From NCBI RefSeq assembly GCF_963662255.1, contig NC_085050.1:19343662-19407661 (forward strand): 64,000 nt of DNA, read 5' to 3'. Under the pieces are notes generated by a model. That model had not been told where the DNA came from and searched no databases. It was given only the letters and a program-made list of their open reading frames with translations. The DNA is from Cinclus cinclus. Lineage: Eukaryota; Chordata; Aves; Passeriformes; Cinclidae. A program made the position numbers and the translations under genes. Positions 48,496-63,570 of this stretch are shown one piece after another; the first letter of the stretch is position 1; every line of letters begins with the position of its first letter.

Positions 48496-49050
48496 AGAGA
48501 AGAGTGGCTGGAAAGCAGCCCAACAAAAAAGAACCTGGTGTTGTTGGTTGACAGATGATTGTACGTGAGCTGCCACTGTTGGACAGGAAGGCCAATGGCA
48601 TCCTGGCTTGTATAGTTTGGCCAGCAGGACCAGGAAAGTCATCGTCCTTCCATGCTCAGCACTGGTGGGGCTGCACTCAAGTCCTGCGTCCAGGTCTGGG
48701 CCCCACAATTCAAAACAGACATTGGGGTGCTGGAGCAAGTCCAAAGAAGGGCCATGAAGCTGGGGTTGTTTATCCTGGGAAAAAGGAGGCTCAGACTTTT
48801 TATTGCACTCTAAAACTCTCTGAAAGGAGATTGTAGTCAGGTGGGGAGCAGACTCTTCTCCCAGGTCACTAGTGACAGAGCAAGATGAAATGGCCTAAAG
48901 CTGTCCCAGGGAAGGTTCAGACTGGACACCAGAAAACTCTTTTTTCACTTAAAGTATGGTTAAGAATTGGAATAGACTGTTCAGGGAGGTGTTGGGATCA
49001 CCACCTCTGAAAGTGTTCAAGAAACAACTGGATGTGGCATTTAGTAGATA
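48496..49050 (+). mobile_element. CR1 LINE ORF2 C-terminal/3' UTR fragment
   Basis: Plus-sense CR1 from the late ORF2 region. The text reads like GCATCCTGGCTTGTAT near 48598, a CCAGCAGGACCAGGAAAGTC block, GGTGCTGGAGCAAGTCCAAAG near 48725, AGAGCAAGATGAAATGGCC near 48877 and GGGAAGGTTCAGACTGGAC. Homology stops near 49050 without the ATTCTATG terminus, so the tail was deleted or eroded. A gap near 48763 removes the usual AGGAGCGGCTGAGGGAACT-like block, an internal deletion. The antisense and sense open frames crossing it (48442-48744, 48555-48836) are not functional. Confidence 0.94.
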
Positions 49051-52000
49051 ACTACCCTTTGGAAATTTATATTTAGGTGATTCATATTTAGGAATGTTTA
49101 AATTTTTAATTTCAGTTATTAAAACCTACTATGAATATCTTCTGATATAATTCCCTGAAATATTGAAGTTATTATATATTTCTACATTAGGATTTTTTCC
49201 TTCAATATGGCAAATAAGGTAAGTAAAAAAGTAAAAATATACCAGAAAATAAGGAGGTTCAAATTTACAAACTAATTGCATGTTGAATCTATCCCATGAT
49301 CTAGAACTAAAAAAATACATCTTGAATCAAACAATAGGATTTAAAAGAAGCCAGCTTTAGCTGAGCTTTCAAATAAATATGGCTCCGATAAAACTCTTCC
49401 TTTTCACATGACAGGACAATATTAAAATGAATCATTGATAAGAGTTTGTACAGTACACCATTCCTGTGTATGCTTAATGTTGGATATGGGAAAGTAAAAC
49501 ATTACCTTTGGGACAGATTTTTAAAACAATAATTCTGTAATGAGTGATATTATCTTTATCCACTTCACAACAAGTGAACAACAACAGTAGGTGTCATAGC
49601 TATAGGGGAAAAGTGAAGTTGGAAGAATGTGCGTTGTCTTAATTATATATCAGTCCTCTTGGAGATTTATTTCCCCGATATTTCTTACACTATGAAAATA
49701 GCTTAACTAACAGCACTTCTTATTGTTAACTGTCCCATTTGTTATTAAAATGATTTATAAAGACAATAGGTGAAACAAAAGAAATGGTAACCCATTTTTA
49801 ACCCTGAAGATTATCCAACTTATATTTTTTTAGCTGAAAGTTGCTCTTTTAGTCTGGAGATCTATTATCTCTCAGCCAGAAAGGTCACAGGTGAATGGCA
49901 CAAGAGACTTGCTCATCCTCCAGGCAATTAACATATTACCTGTCCTTGTCTTTTAGACTCTACATAGCAGAAAACAGATTACTAAACTGTTTTAAAATGA
50001 AATATTTTTCTTGATTTCCTTCTTCATTATTTTGGTTATTCAGTATAATTAATCCTACATTCTATCAGTATATCCAAGCCGAAATTCACCAAGAACTGCA
50101 AAGTCACAGGATACAGGACTATAATGTATATACTAAATGTAAGATGATGGCTGGAAGTTTTCAGTTTCTTTTTATAGAGATTTTCCAATCAATTAATCAT
50201 GTTTTACAGATGGGTACTTCACCTAAGTCTATTCATTACAGGGTGAACAAAACAGTGAATTGTTCTCTTGTCTTTCCCTGGACAAGTATAAATAAAACCT
50301 TTTAGGATAATTCTTTCAAAAACTAGAAGGCATAGTCAGAATTTGTATAGTTCCAGTGATCTCACAGTCAATCTCTTATAGAGAAATCTGGAGTAACTGA
50401 AGATATATTTAAACAGTATAATTGTTAATATGAACATTGATAAATTTTGTTTTGGTTTTTTTTAAAGAACTTTAGTGGGAAAAAAAGATTTTAACTAAAC
50501 TACCTTTTTCAGAATTAATAAAAGGAACATATTACATTAACAAAAAAACCACAAAAACCAAATTAACAAAAAGTGATAGACTGAGTTTCTGGTTCTGTAA
50601 AGATGTAGTTTTGATTTATGATATTCGCCAACATACATTTAACAATGTGCAACAATGCCTATTAATGGGATGATTTGTGCTCTTTGGCAGGAGAGCACAA
50701 ATCTAGCACACACTTCATGCCCATATACTACATATGCTACTGTACAGCAGACAGCAATAATTTCAACCTGACTTCAAAAGACTTCAGTGTTTTTCTTTAA
50801 ATGCTCAAATTTATCCAAGAAGTAGAGAGGCATTCCTCACATTTCTCCAAGTTGGCAAAATAGGTAAATAAGATATCTTTATTTTGAAGTGGAACTAAGA
50901 AGTACTAAAGAAAGGAAATGTGAAATAGTTTGTTTCACATAGAAGAAGCTGTGTCCTAGCTTTTACCTCAATTTAATGGGTAGAAAGAGAGAGAAGCTGA
51001 CAGAAAGGCAGTACTCTGATCATGTTACTGATGTGCACTCTGACCATATCTCCAGGACTGTAGTATTCCCAACAAAACATAGCAAGCTTTGTAGCCTATG
51101 CACAGCCAAAGCAAGGTGATGTCCTCGGTCTTATCAGATTCTTGTGTTCAGCTTAGAAAACTTCTTCCTTATATATATCATCCATACCACATACTGAATG
51201 AAGATACTCATAATCTTTACACCACATTAAGCCTATAACCATAGGCTCATACCATGCATCATCATGGCTAAAGTATTTTTTAAACACAAAATAGCTTGTT
51301 GAGAGGTTTTGTAGACTGATTGACTTTATATTATTGTGCAGACATTCCCACAAGCTAAGTCCTAGTTCATGCCATGAAGGACTGGAAAACAATTTTTTGG
51401 TGTCCCTGAATTCACGTGGAGTTCTCACAGTCATGCGTTGATAGTCATGCATTAATAGTTGACAGTAATTGTAATAGTGAAAGTAGTTAAAAATATCACT
51501 GTTATGTATTGATAGACACCTGAATTCATATTGTCACTATCTAAAAGCACTGCACACATAAGCTGATCTTATTTTTGTAACTTTAAATACACTTATATAA
51601 ATGTTGCTATAAATCCCAGAAATCCTTCTATGCAATTTAGATAATCTATAATTTTATACAGAAGGTTATTTAGTAGGTTTAGTTCATTTATGATAAAGAT
51701 ATATTGTAAGCACATGTATTATTTTTAAATAGTGAAATTGTCTCAATTATACTGTATGGAAATGATGATAGCAAAGAGATCCCATGGATGGTTAGAATCA
51801 GATATGTTTTCATGTAATGGATAAGGAATATTTTAAATTTAATTTTTATCATGTCTTGCAGATATGTTTAATAATAACCCTTTAGGATAAAATGGAGTAC
51901 AGCATTTAGATATAGTTGCCAGTGTGCTATGTTGTCAAAAGAAGGAGATAAAAGCTTCCTCTCATATAAGTATCTATTCATAGGTCACTGCTTGTGCAAA

Positions 52001-55000
52001 ATTAGATGGACAAATATGCACCCTCTTTAACCAAGAGGGTTAAGTCTTATTCACCAATAAGGAATAGCACATACTTGATTGTGGGTTGTAAGCATGCAAA
52101 TATTATTTTTTTCTGTGAATTTATTAGGCAATGATATATTCAAAATCTTCTAGAAACTATATTTTTTTCTATACTCAAATATTTTTTTCTTTAATTTTAT
52201 TCATGTAGGTCTTATTTTAGGTCTCAGTGAATATATAGGAGACTTTAGGCCTAAAATTACCTATAAATTATAGCCTGTCTTACAGATCTGCTTTCCATGA
52301 GAGATTGGCTTCTCACAAAACTGATTCCTATCATCCATCTATCACTGACTTCAATCTTCCAATGAAATAGACTACTTCATCACTATTATTTTGATGACAT
52401 TCATCTCTGTCTTTGCCCTCCTGATTCTACTGGGGCCAATACACTTCTTGAGTATTCATATTTGCAAAAGTCTCAAAAGGAGTATCTCCTGCATGGAGCT
52501 TCTGCTGATTGATCTTAGCAGCTCCAGTGCTACTACTCCTACAGTGCTCCCTGTATGGTACATAACCAATTATTAGGTGTTAAGCACTTAGCTACAAATA
52601 CTGATCAGAGCTGCAGTATGAGCTCATACAAAGTTCAGTGGAATCAAATAACCAGTGTACTTTGGGAAACAAATTTTCCCCAGATTTATCTGCAAAATTT
52701 CATGCCTCTAAGTGAGGTCTAAGCTTGCTGGAAACCAAACATTAAATATAAATTTCATGGTTTTTTTAAAAAAAATTGCTTAAATTCTGAAAGTAGTGTC
52801 AGAGAGTCACAGTAAAATTCCATATGAAATCTACTTTCCTATCTCTCTCCAGATTTACGCAGGAAATTAGTATGAAATTTCACTGACAATCAGGAGTGTT
52901 GGCAGCTTCAGTCTTCATCAGAATGTCTGTTTGAGTTTAGTTGTAAGATACATTGCCATTTTTGTTGCTGTCTTATTAACGCTGTAAATAAGAAGCTGTA
53001 GCAGTAACAACTTCTTTGCACATGTGTGTCTATGGCCTATTTATGCTGAATCTTTTAATACCTGTATTGGATAGGTTAAAAACTGACAGAAAATTGTAAT
53101 TTAATTTTAGTAACATTTCTAGTTCACATCTCTCACCCTTTTCCCCCCAGAGGTATAAAGCAACATTACCGCAAGTATTACACAGCACAAGTCATTTACA
53201 CTACAGTCTTAAGTCCTTCGTATATTAAGGCCTTTATCATCTGACACACCAGTTTTAAGCTTCCTAATATGAGCTCCTCATTGAGCATCTACCTAAACAA
53301 TACCCCGTTTGAAAATCAGCTGCATAATACAAATGAATCTGTAGACTTTTTAATCTTGTTCTAATAATTAATAGGAACTCTTCCCAAAACAGATCATGGA
53401 GACTAAGGACATTGAATTACTCTGGAGCAGAGTTATCTGATTGTATTATATTATACTACAATTATATACATGTTGTAGCATTGTCTTTGGTAACGGAAAA
53501 TAGGATCTTTAAACAAAGAAATAAGGATAGAAAATAAGAAAATAATTTAGGATATTTGCATATCTGCTGCTTAAGACCTTATTCTAAATTTGTTATTCAT
53601 TTGATATTCTAAATTTGATAAAGCAGGAGAAACAAGCCAGGTAAAATCAATAAAGTGTGCACATGGCTCAGGCAATGTGGCACCATTACCTATACTATGG
53701 ACCTGCTATGGAGTGTCGGTCTTCCAAAAATCTCCAGCTTTATTTTATTACCAATGAAAGAATATAATGAAGGTAAGAAACACTTAAAATTTATCCTATA
53801 TTCTCACCATCATACAGCTTCTACACATTACTGAGGTAAATGTACAAAAAGGTGAATTACACATGTTTTTGCTCTTGTACTGGATGATCTCGTGTTTTCT
53901 GCTAATAACATAGTTTTATTTTCATCTAAGTAATCTATTGCAGAATAATTATGTGACTCTTATGCCAGCAAACTCATTCCTGTAGCTTGTCTCCTGATAG
54001 AAGAGAAATCAAACTCAAAAGAAATGGTAGAGAGTTACTTTTTGGTTAACTTCTTCTGGAGAAAATATTTCAGTAATGCTGTTTTTTTCAAGTTGCTGAC
54101 ACATTTGAGAAAAGTTGATTTAGAAATCCAGTATCCAGTCAATCCAATCAAAAGACACAGTAGTATGAAACTCTTACAGAGTTACACTTACATATAAAGA
54201 ATAAAGAACAATAACTACATGATTTAAGAACATTTTTATTTTAGCAATATCCATTTGATATGCTACATACCTTGTGTCTAAATGTGTCTGCCAAAGAATG
54301 TGATCTGTGAAGCTTCTCAATGGTTTTTATGCTTGCAGTCAATTTTCATGCCTCTTTTAAATACATCTTTACTTTTTAATAATTTAATAGATTTTATTTA
54401 TTGGAAATTTGGGGGTTTTAAAATGATTTATAGAGTTACTTTATGCAGTTACCTATAATTACTACAGTTACCAGCAGCAGTAGTTGCACTGTTGAAAATG
54501 TAATTTCATAGATCATTCATCACAAGCTTGCTGAGTGTGTAATGTTTGTATTATAAATACAAATATAAGATTTTATTTTATTTGATTTGGTGAAGTAATA
54601 TAAAGATCTAAGTACTAGTGAGTCTGTCATTTCCTCAACAACCATGATGATGAAATAAAATTTAAAATGCAATGTCCAAACTCACTTGAAACTTTGTTTT
54701 TCCTTTTTATCTTTTACATTCTTACAATGGAATAAATTATAATCCCACCTGTACACGGTGTGGGTTTATAGCTACAAATCTCTTCCTTTGATTAACCTCA
54801 GAGGCCTATGCTCCTAGTGCAAAATAAGTAAAGCTAAACTCATGCAAGCAGTTGCAGAGCTAGAATTCTAAGGTGTAAAATTGCTTACAAACTCTTAATG
54901 TTTTAATAGCAGAATATAACAAAATACCTTTGGAAACATTCTCTAATATGCTGTTTAATATAATATTCAGAATGTTAAACTGTTTCTTTAGTTTTTCTAT

Positions 55001-55635
55001 GTCATGCAAAAATACCAATGAATTAGAGTGATAGTTTCATGTATACAAAAAAACTAATAAAACATAATTGCCAAGAATTATATTTGACATTCTTAGGTAG
55101 TCACTTTAAATACACTGTTCTTATTCATCCGGCATGGCAGTTTAATCAGTTTCTTTAATTAGTTATAATTCTACAAGCTTGAAAATCAGAGTCTTTTCAA
55201 TTTTCATCATAGCTTTACTGTTGTATAATACATAGGAGTCTTATTACGTGTTACATTATAATTTTAAAACTTCATCATTCGTTTAGCTAGGGACAACATT
55301 CTCAAAAAATTTAGAATAAGGAATACTAATGTAGCAATAGGTACAGGTTTAGATGCTAAATTACATGAAAATGTTAGTTTTTCACTCTTCTGATAAATTA
55401 TTTAGAGGGAAAAAAGGAAAATGTGAAACAATTGAAATATATTCTAACGAGAGGCACAATTAACATCAATGATTAGATAATGAAGATTAACTTCCTTTTA
55501 ATTGAGACAGAAATGATTCTGAAAAATATTTTTTTAAAAATAAGTGGACAAAATGGACTCTGTAGATAATATAAACCCTATAGATATAAGAAAATTAGCC
55601 TCCAGTCTTCAAAGTAAACTGATCAGCCTCATATC
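49051..55635. other. Unique AT-rich DNA, nothing recognised
   Basis: Over 6 kb without an identifiable transposon or exon. A 14-base two-copy repeat (AGTCATGCRTTRAT) lies at 51429-51456. A small interrupted hairpin lies at 52495-52525. The minus-strand open frame 51153-51452 (99 codons) has no recognised domain. Confidence 0.5.
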
Positions 55636-55662
55636 ATCATAAAATCATAGAATATCATTAGT
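55636..55662 (-). mobile_element. Possible minimal CR1 3' terminus
   Basis: The plus strand shows AAAATCATAGAATATCATTA followed by GTTGG, resembling the complement of the CR1 end. It is too short to be sure. Confidence 0.3.
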
Positions 55663-58600
55663 TGGGGAGATTTACATACTTTTTATTTTTAGTGTAATTT
55701 TAATCTTGATTATGAGAATTAGAAGATCAGCTAAATCATATAAAGTAAATACTAGGGAAATATTTAGATATTTTAATGGAGATTTTATTTCTGTCTTGCT
55801 CCAGAGACTTACAGTAATATATAATATTCTTTTGTTTTTCTCCATGACAATTATTTTTGCAAATTAATCTCCTGACATAAAAAGTGCATTTTGAGTACTA
55901 CATGGTGAAAACTAGAGAAATTTTTATATAGCAGCCATAGTATAGTGTGTTTTCAATTTATTTATGTAAATTGCAAATTTCTCTTCAAATTTCAGAAAAT
56001 TAAGTAGAGATAATGATTTTACTTTAAATTCTGCATAAGCAATTGATTAATATAACTTTAAAGAATTAGAGTTTTTAAATGGATTAGGAATCTGACAGGA
56101 CTGAAGAGAAATTCAACCCTCCCATTGCAATTAATAAAACAAAATGTAAACTTTTAAAGACTTAGAGAAAAAAAAACATCTCTGGTCCCAGTATGAATTT
56201 CTTTTGTATCTCATCATATGACTTCTTGCATTTTGACATGTTCCTTTATTCTTCCGTAAATTTCTTGTCTTCTTAATCCTAACACACTGAAAGAAAAAGG
56301 AATGAAAGCCAAAAAATGGAGAGATTAATTATTTCCCCTATGAGGGATGAAAAACTAATGTACTAGGAGAGACAAGAAGAATCCTAAAATGCTTGTTTTT
56401 AGTCAGAGAAAGATTTTAGGGTTAACATTATCAATTATGCAACTTCAGAAACTTTGAGCTATATTTATCTTTAGAAGTGATAGCTGAAAATAAATATTTG
56501 GCTCAATTCCATCTGATCCTGATCAGATATTTCAGTTTCAGAATCAGTTCTACCTCATGAAAAAGAAAAGGAAAAAAAAAAAAAACAAACAAAAAAACAC
56601 CTTCAGCAAAATAGATTTTTAGGTGATGAAAGCTTTTACATTTCAATTAATTTTGCTTCACTGATGCTGTCAGCTACCATTGGGCAATATTACAGCCTGT
56701 GCATTCTTTGAAGTTGGGTCAGATGTTGGCTCTTTTGAACCCAATTCTGAAGCATCTATATCTCTTCATCAAGTGGATATGAAAACCTATCACAATTCCT
56801 TAAGAACTAGATGTAAAAGTGAAGATTCTCAGTCCCTCTTTCCTAAGCAATTTTTGGGATTTATCTTCAAGTTTTCACTGGAAGATACAGCTGATCAAAT
56901 AAAGCAGTCATGACACCACAGTTCTGCATAATAAATAGGTTTTCAGACAGGTCCTTTTGCTTCACTCCCACTGAATTATCATCTTTGAAATATTTTGATT
57001 GAACCTAAGAGAACAATAATAAGCTTTACTGTCCTCGGCTGAATGAAAGACCCACAGTGCTCAAAGGATCTGGGAAACACATAGATATTCTTGAGTTTGC
57101 TGTATTGCTGGCACTTGGTCTTCTTTGTTCCTTTATTTGAAGAAATTCTGTGATCTGAGGACAAATGTTCTCTGCTTTCAGATACAACTGGTAAAACTGG
57201 ATAATAACTAGTTACATCATATGAGGTTCCTCTTGCTGGTAGGGAAAGAAAAAGACATTAAGAAATATACGTATGTTACACTATTATATACACCAGAGCT
57301 CAAGGCCTAGTTCTGATGGCCTTTTGGACAAGTTATGAAAAATATTAAACAGGTGACTGGGCTGAGAAGTTCCTCTTTCCTTTTTACTAAATTAATGTGA
57401 ATTGTTTCTATTCAGTATTTCATATTTCTTCACAAATTCTTCCTTTAGTAATTAAAGTACAGAAATTCAAGCAAATGTTCTAAAAGCAAGAAAGCACTCC
57501 CAATTTATTGTTCTTTATCTTAAGATCAATTAAATTGTCCTAAGACTCTACAGAATTACTAGAGAAAATTAATTTACAAAGAGATGGAATTCACTTTTTA
57601 AAACTGAGATATTTCTAGAGGCTCTGTGTTAACGTGGAGGTTATTTGGGATAAATTCAAGAAGCAATTTTGTTCCTTTGCGGCACTCAGAATCTGGAATT
57701 CAAATCTTCATTCCCTACATAACTCTATGCACAAGAAAAAGAAGCTATAAATCAGAAATTGAACTGTAAGAACAGGCAAGTACTAGGTCCTGGAACTTGA
57801 GGGGACAAAAAGGACAGATGACAGAACAGAGGAAGTGAGCATGAACAAGAACAGCACAATGGTGATATAAGCACCTAGAAATGGAGGGGAGATCACTTAC
57901 CCCAGTGAGAAATTAAAATTATTCCCACACATTATGAACCTCCCACAGATATATGTAAATTACAGATCTTCTCAGGGTACTTTAATGATGCAAAGCCATT
58001 TGACAAATGGATGCACCTATTTAGAGGATGAGGGCACAGGACAGAATGACCAAAAGAAGTGAGGGTTGTGTGGTAATATAATATAAGAAGGTAAACTGAG
58101 CATGGTAGCAGGGTAGGAAGGAGCAATGGCTGCACCAACAAGAAGCAGGGATGCTGAGCAGCAAGTCTGGGTTAGGACCAAGTTCAGAAGCAGAGCACAT
58201 CAGAGCAGACACATGCTCACCCAATAAAACTGCAGTGAAGAGGCAAATCTGAAGGCAAGCCAGGAAGTCAAACCAGAGAGTCACAGTCAGCGAGCCAAAC
58301 CTGGAATAATTGTTCCACTGTAGCACAGGTGGGGACCAGGAGTACTATCCCACTTTGAATGCAACTCAAAGGAAAGTTGGCCCTGGCTTCCAGCTCCCTT
58401 CACAGCAGCTCTTGTCAGTGAAGAAGCTGACCTTGTCTTCATCCAGCTGAATTCCATATCTTACTTCCTGGAGGGAGGATATCCCCAAGGTCCTTGAATC
58501 TTTTTACTACTCCCAGAAAATAGTTTATATAATAGCTTACATAGTTTAGTAACTATGTTTAGTAGTCTAAATAATCAAGGAATTGGATGTGGCTTTTCTG

Positions 58601-61600
58601 TAAGCACGGTGAAAAAAACAAACAAATCCAAATCTCAAAACGAGTGCAGAAAATGAGTCATCAGAAGGCAGATTACATATCCCTTGTTGAATGATATTCA
58701 GGCAACGTTTGGTGTACCCTTTCCTTTCGTGCATACACACTTGCTACATTTGTACCATGACTTCAAACATAAGCCCTATTTTGTTTAGTAGAAGTTGGCA
58801 AGCAGCTTACACAAAAAATATTAAAACTGAGACTGAGTTAATATTCCATCATCAAGGGTCAAGAAGACATTGACTCCCTGTGTTTTTGTGTGAAAGTGAA
58901 TGTCATGAAAGTGAGAAGGCAGCAGCGTGGAATCTAAATTGCGATTTTACGTAAGTAGAGGGGCTGTAGGATGTTTCAGTTCCCATTTTCATTCATCTAA
59001 AGTAGGGCATAACCTAAGGTACCTGTGCCAGCATGGGTCCTCTCTTGGGAGTCAATTTCATTTAGGTGAAATAAGAAGATGTGAACTAGCTGTCATTCTT
59101 CGTATACCTCTTTTCACTAACATGGATCTCATGATATATGTAATGTCATTTAATCAAAACATCCTGTTGGTCACAAACTCAGTTCAATTTACAAGCAGTT
59201 AAAATTGTAAATAACCTATATCCAAACATTAAGTAGCATCTTAACATTATAACCATGTGTCTATCTTATTCTACTGTGCTAAAGCATTTGTGACCTTAAA
59301 ACATTGTGTTAATACCTTAATTGTAACTGACAAGCAAATTACCTGTCTGGTGTTGTGTAAAAAATACAGAGCACCAGCCATAAACTTTTAATTGCCATGT
59401 TAATTCTTCTAATTATAAGTGGCAGCATAATTAGCTAGAATATTACCCCACAAATGTATTATTCTATTTTTTCCACCATGTTAAGAGTTGTTTTTTTCTC
59501 ATTCAATTTAATAACTAAAAAATTCTTCAACTTTCTGACATTATGCAAGTTTTTTTTTATTCACTGTGCCACATTTAAGCCTGTTTTATGATAATCCATT
59601 ATGATGTAATCCAATATAAAGAATTCCCCATTGTTGTATTTTTGAAAACGGAAGAGTTTTAGAACCAAGAATCAGCTAACATAAGCATCCAAATTCAATA
59701 TCAGCTTTAATAAAAATACTCTCTGGCTTAGCATTTACACTAATTACATTATAACTCATTCCATCAATCAGAACAAGAATTAATAAATTTAAGTATTTTA
59801 GATTTAGTTTTAAGGACAGGTGGAAGTTAACTCTAATTAGCTTCAGTAATTAAAAATCCTTATTATCTTGACTGAGTAGCTTGTCTATGTGATGTACAGA
59901 CAGGAGATTTACCTCTCAGGACAGTGATTGCTGTGAATTTTTTTGTTCCCAAAGCACTAGCTTTAGATTTAGCAGTCTCCATAGTTACAATATACCTCAA
60001 GAGTCCTTGTCTCTTTCCCTGTTTCCTTTCCCTTCTGGAGTTTCATCATCCTTTACATCAGGATTAACCTCAATGTAAATTCAGCCACCATATCTGCCAA
60101 CAAATGAAATAAGTTTAGCACTTGCCCATGATAATCTAGAACAATAATAAAAATATGTCTATATTTGTTATAAATTCTTACTCAGTTTTCCCTCATCCTT
60201 TACTTAGTGAATCTCCTGTAGGTTCACAATCACTCTAGGACTTGGCCAAATGTGCAATAATGTAAGTTGGTTTGATTCTTTTCTCCAAAGGTTTACTTAT
60301 CTTGATTAAAAATTGATCTTACAGTACATAGTGTGGCTTAGACTTTAGAAATCTCCTCACTATGAACAATATTTGAACTTCTATGTCAGAACAGTTTTGA
60401 AGAATGAAGGATTTTAATAAAAATTATTTCTGATTGAGGTTTAAGAAGAAATATTTTAGTTTGTAGATTTTAATAGACTGACATATAAACTTGATTTCTG
60501 CCAAGATAAACAACAGTGATTTTAAAAAGAAAGTAACTTATGATTTTTGGTCATAAACCTCCTCCAGCAGTGTACCTGATCCACCATATATGGTGATAGG
60601 AATTCATTGCTGTTTCTCAGTATCAAAAAAGAAAAAGTTCATGCTGTCATTCTTTGACCTTTTGAAAGAAAAAGTTTAGCTGGTTTATGAGTGAAAGACT
60701 TTCTTTCTTTCTCACTATCTCCATTAGTGTTCACTGCATATTTTAACAACAATTATTAAAGTCTGCCAGCATAAATCAAATATTCAGTTGTCACAAGAGC
60801 ACATTGATCCAATTTTATAAATCCTTGATTGCAGAAATGCTTCATAACCATTATGTCCTAATGAAGTAGTCAATTAGTGCAGGTGGTAGCTTACCAACAT
60901 TTAGCATTTTGACTAAACAATTCCAGGAATGGCTGTAGAAGGTAACAACAGCTAAAGTGCACATCCTTTCCTTTCTTTTTGTTTTCTTTTTTTTTTTTTT
61001 CACTTTTGTTAATCCCCAAATAAATCACCTATCACACTTTTGTCAAGGTGTCTCTATATTCCTATTCTTTCATTTGAGGAAGAAGTACCTGTACCTAGAA
61101 AATAGATTGATTATCAGATTGACTGAAAATAATTAATTTAGCTATAATTTCTAGTGGTAGATGATAACTTATTTGTATTGGACAACACTTTTTATTATTT
61201 CATGTTCCACTTGGAAGCAGTATCTTTTCTATTTAAATTTCGCTTTTCTGAGTCATCTGTGATACTGTGCATTTCACACATAACAGTATTTCTTATAGTA
61301 TTACAGGATTATAAATCAACTTGTATTGAAGACAGGAGGTATCTTTTACAGAAATACAGTGCAAATCATTGAAATTCAACTTTTTGGGTAGAAAAATGCT
61401 GAAGGACAGGTAGAAATGTTAAAAAGTCATGACAGTGTATCTGTCATTGTATTCAGTGAGAAATAAAGAAAATATTGAAATTAATAAATTTGGAAATTGA
61501 GTAATTAGGAAACACTTTTCATGTTTTTTTTTTTTTAAAGAAAACAAAAAGACATTTTTCTTCTTTATATAAATATGCAAATTTTCTCTTTCCATATATT

Positions 61601-63199
61601 TATTGACATGTATTGTGATAAAACTGGAAGCATTACTGTAAAATTAATGGATAGATTGATTATCTTATGATATTAAAGAAAAAAAATTAATCCCATCTAG
61701 TAACTGGTTTTAGTTAAACAGAAAACAATAAGACTGAATTTTGCAGAAATTATTTATCTTGAACATAAAACTGTATGTTTGCAAAATAATACATAAATTA
61801 TAATTGTATTTGCTTTGTGATTAGGAAATAGGTCAGAGTTCAACCAAAGTGAAAACAATTGAATAACTGTAAATAAGTTTGGCAATAGAAATTTATTTTC
61901 TAACACAGAAAGAAAGTGTGATAGAGAAAAGTTTTCTCTATCTACTAATTATCTACTTCATTAAACTTGCTGGGTTGGGAATTGCCTGTAGAGCTGAGGA
62001 GAGGAGATAAAGTCTGCTCTTATTATTTTATTTACATAAGTATGTGTATATTTATTTATTTATATTTCCTAGGGATATAAACAGTTTTAAAAGGATTTCC
62101 CATTTTTTTTATAACAAAGTGTGAGGTCAGCTAGGGGACCTTTTCTACTTCCAAGACTTTTTCTGGTTCTTGATAGAAGTTGTGAACTAGATTTATTGAC
62201 AAAAGTGATAGCATCTACAGTTCTACACAACTCATCTATAATTTCCAGATAAACCCTGCTAAAAACAATCTGATTATAATGTAAAGCTCTTCATGCAGAA
62301 AATCTTCTAAAATGTTTAGAGAAATAAACTCTTTAGTATTCATTGTTTACTTATGTTATCTGACAGTTCAAATTTCACAATATGAACTCATGAAAAATGA
62401 AGCAAAGATGGTCCTTTTTACATTTGGAATTATTTTTTTTTCCATGTTATAAGAAAAGTTTTACAGACTTTCAAATGTATCACCATCCAGAATATTTTAC
62501 AATAGAATACAGTAAACTTCAAATGACTGAAAAACATTTGCAAGTAGAAAATTTATTTTTGTGAATGTAATTTTTTTACCTGTTTCATTAAATACTTTTT
62601 ATTTATTTTTTTCGCTGCAAATTAAACCCAGAACTATACAGGTAATCTATTTTTTCCTGCTTCTGAATAATTATCAGTAGTAATGATTAGTAGAATAATA
62701 TTTCTGTACTCACAACCTCCTATTCTGTTAAGGGTATCCTGCTAGCTATCATAATTTACTAGTCTTTAATATGAAAACAACTTAAAAATGGACTTTGAAT
62801 TTTCCAAGATTGTTTCTTTAAACAACACTGTCAAGATCCAATAACGAATTTGAACCCAGTAAGTAATCTGAGGAAGAGCTTCAGTGGAAAAATATTACTG
62901 AATATATTGAATCCATTTCTTAGTAGTTAGTAATTTATTTTCACTGAAAATTGAATTCAAATATATCTACAAATATATAATGTTATCAGGTAAATGGCTA
63001 AGTGACTTCATGTCCCAGATGGAGATGATGGCATTTACAAGTAGAAAAGAATAAGACTGTTTAAGATAATTGGAGGACTTTTTCAAACCAGAAGGAAATA
63101 CCAAATTGCAGAATGTTCAGAAAGGCTTGACAGGAGAAAGAATGTACAGCTATGTCTATTTCCATGAAAGATGTCAAATTTTCAGATATTTATCACACC
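55663..63199. other. Unique AT-rich DNA with low-complexity tracts
   Basis: A-rich tract at 56560-56600, pyrimidine tract at 60964-61000 and T-run at about 61525-61537. A GC-richer stretch at about 57780-58480 looks unlike the flanks but matches no family I can recall. Its overlapping minus-strand frames (57932-58141, 58021-58326) have no recognisable product. No genes are supported. Confidence 0.5.
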
Positions 63200-63570
63200 T
63201 TCAAGTCCTTCTCAGCAGTGCTGCTCTCAGTGACTTCTTCTCACAGTCTATTGTTATGTCTGGGATTGCCCCAATGAAGATGCAGCATCCTGCACTTCAA
63301 CTTGTTAAACTTCATGTGGTTCCCATAGACACACTTCTCAGATTTGTCCAGGCCCCTCTGGATGACAGCCCTTCCTGCTGTTGTGACAACAGCACTGCTC
63401 AGCTTGTGGCACCTGCAATCTTGCTGAGGGTCTGCACCATCTCACTCTCTATGTCATTGATGAAGATATTGAAGAGCACCAGTCCCACACCACAAATTAC
63501 TGGCCCTCACCCAGACATAGAGCCACTGACCACGACTTTCTGGCTGTGTCCATCTAGCTTCATAACAAAC
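63200..63570 (-). mobile_element. CR1 LINE ORF2 fragment (late reverse-transcriptase region)
   Basis: Plus-strand text is the complement of CR1 ORF2: TGCTGCTCTCAGTGACTTCT near 63220, GGGATTGCCCCAATGAAGA near 63262, CAACTTGTTAAACTTCATGT, CCAGGCCCCTCTGGATGACA near 63349, CTTGCTGAGGGTCTGCACC and ACATAGAGCCACTGACCACG near 63516. Neither CR1 end is present. The 176-codon plus-strand frame at 63070-63600, the longest in the window, is an antisense frame across this copy and not a gene. Confidence 0.93.

Noticed and set aside
51153..51452. 99-codon minus-strand frame with gene-like residue mix
   Set aside because: No homolog recognised, no convincing acceptor or donor, and it overlaps a short tandem duplication.
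57932..58326. Overlapping minus-strand hydrophobic frames
   Set aside because: Two different frames are open over the same bases, a composition effect. No leader, splice sites or family were recognised.
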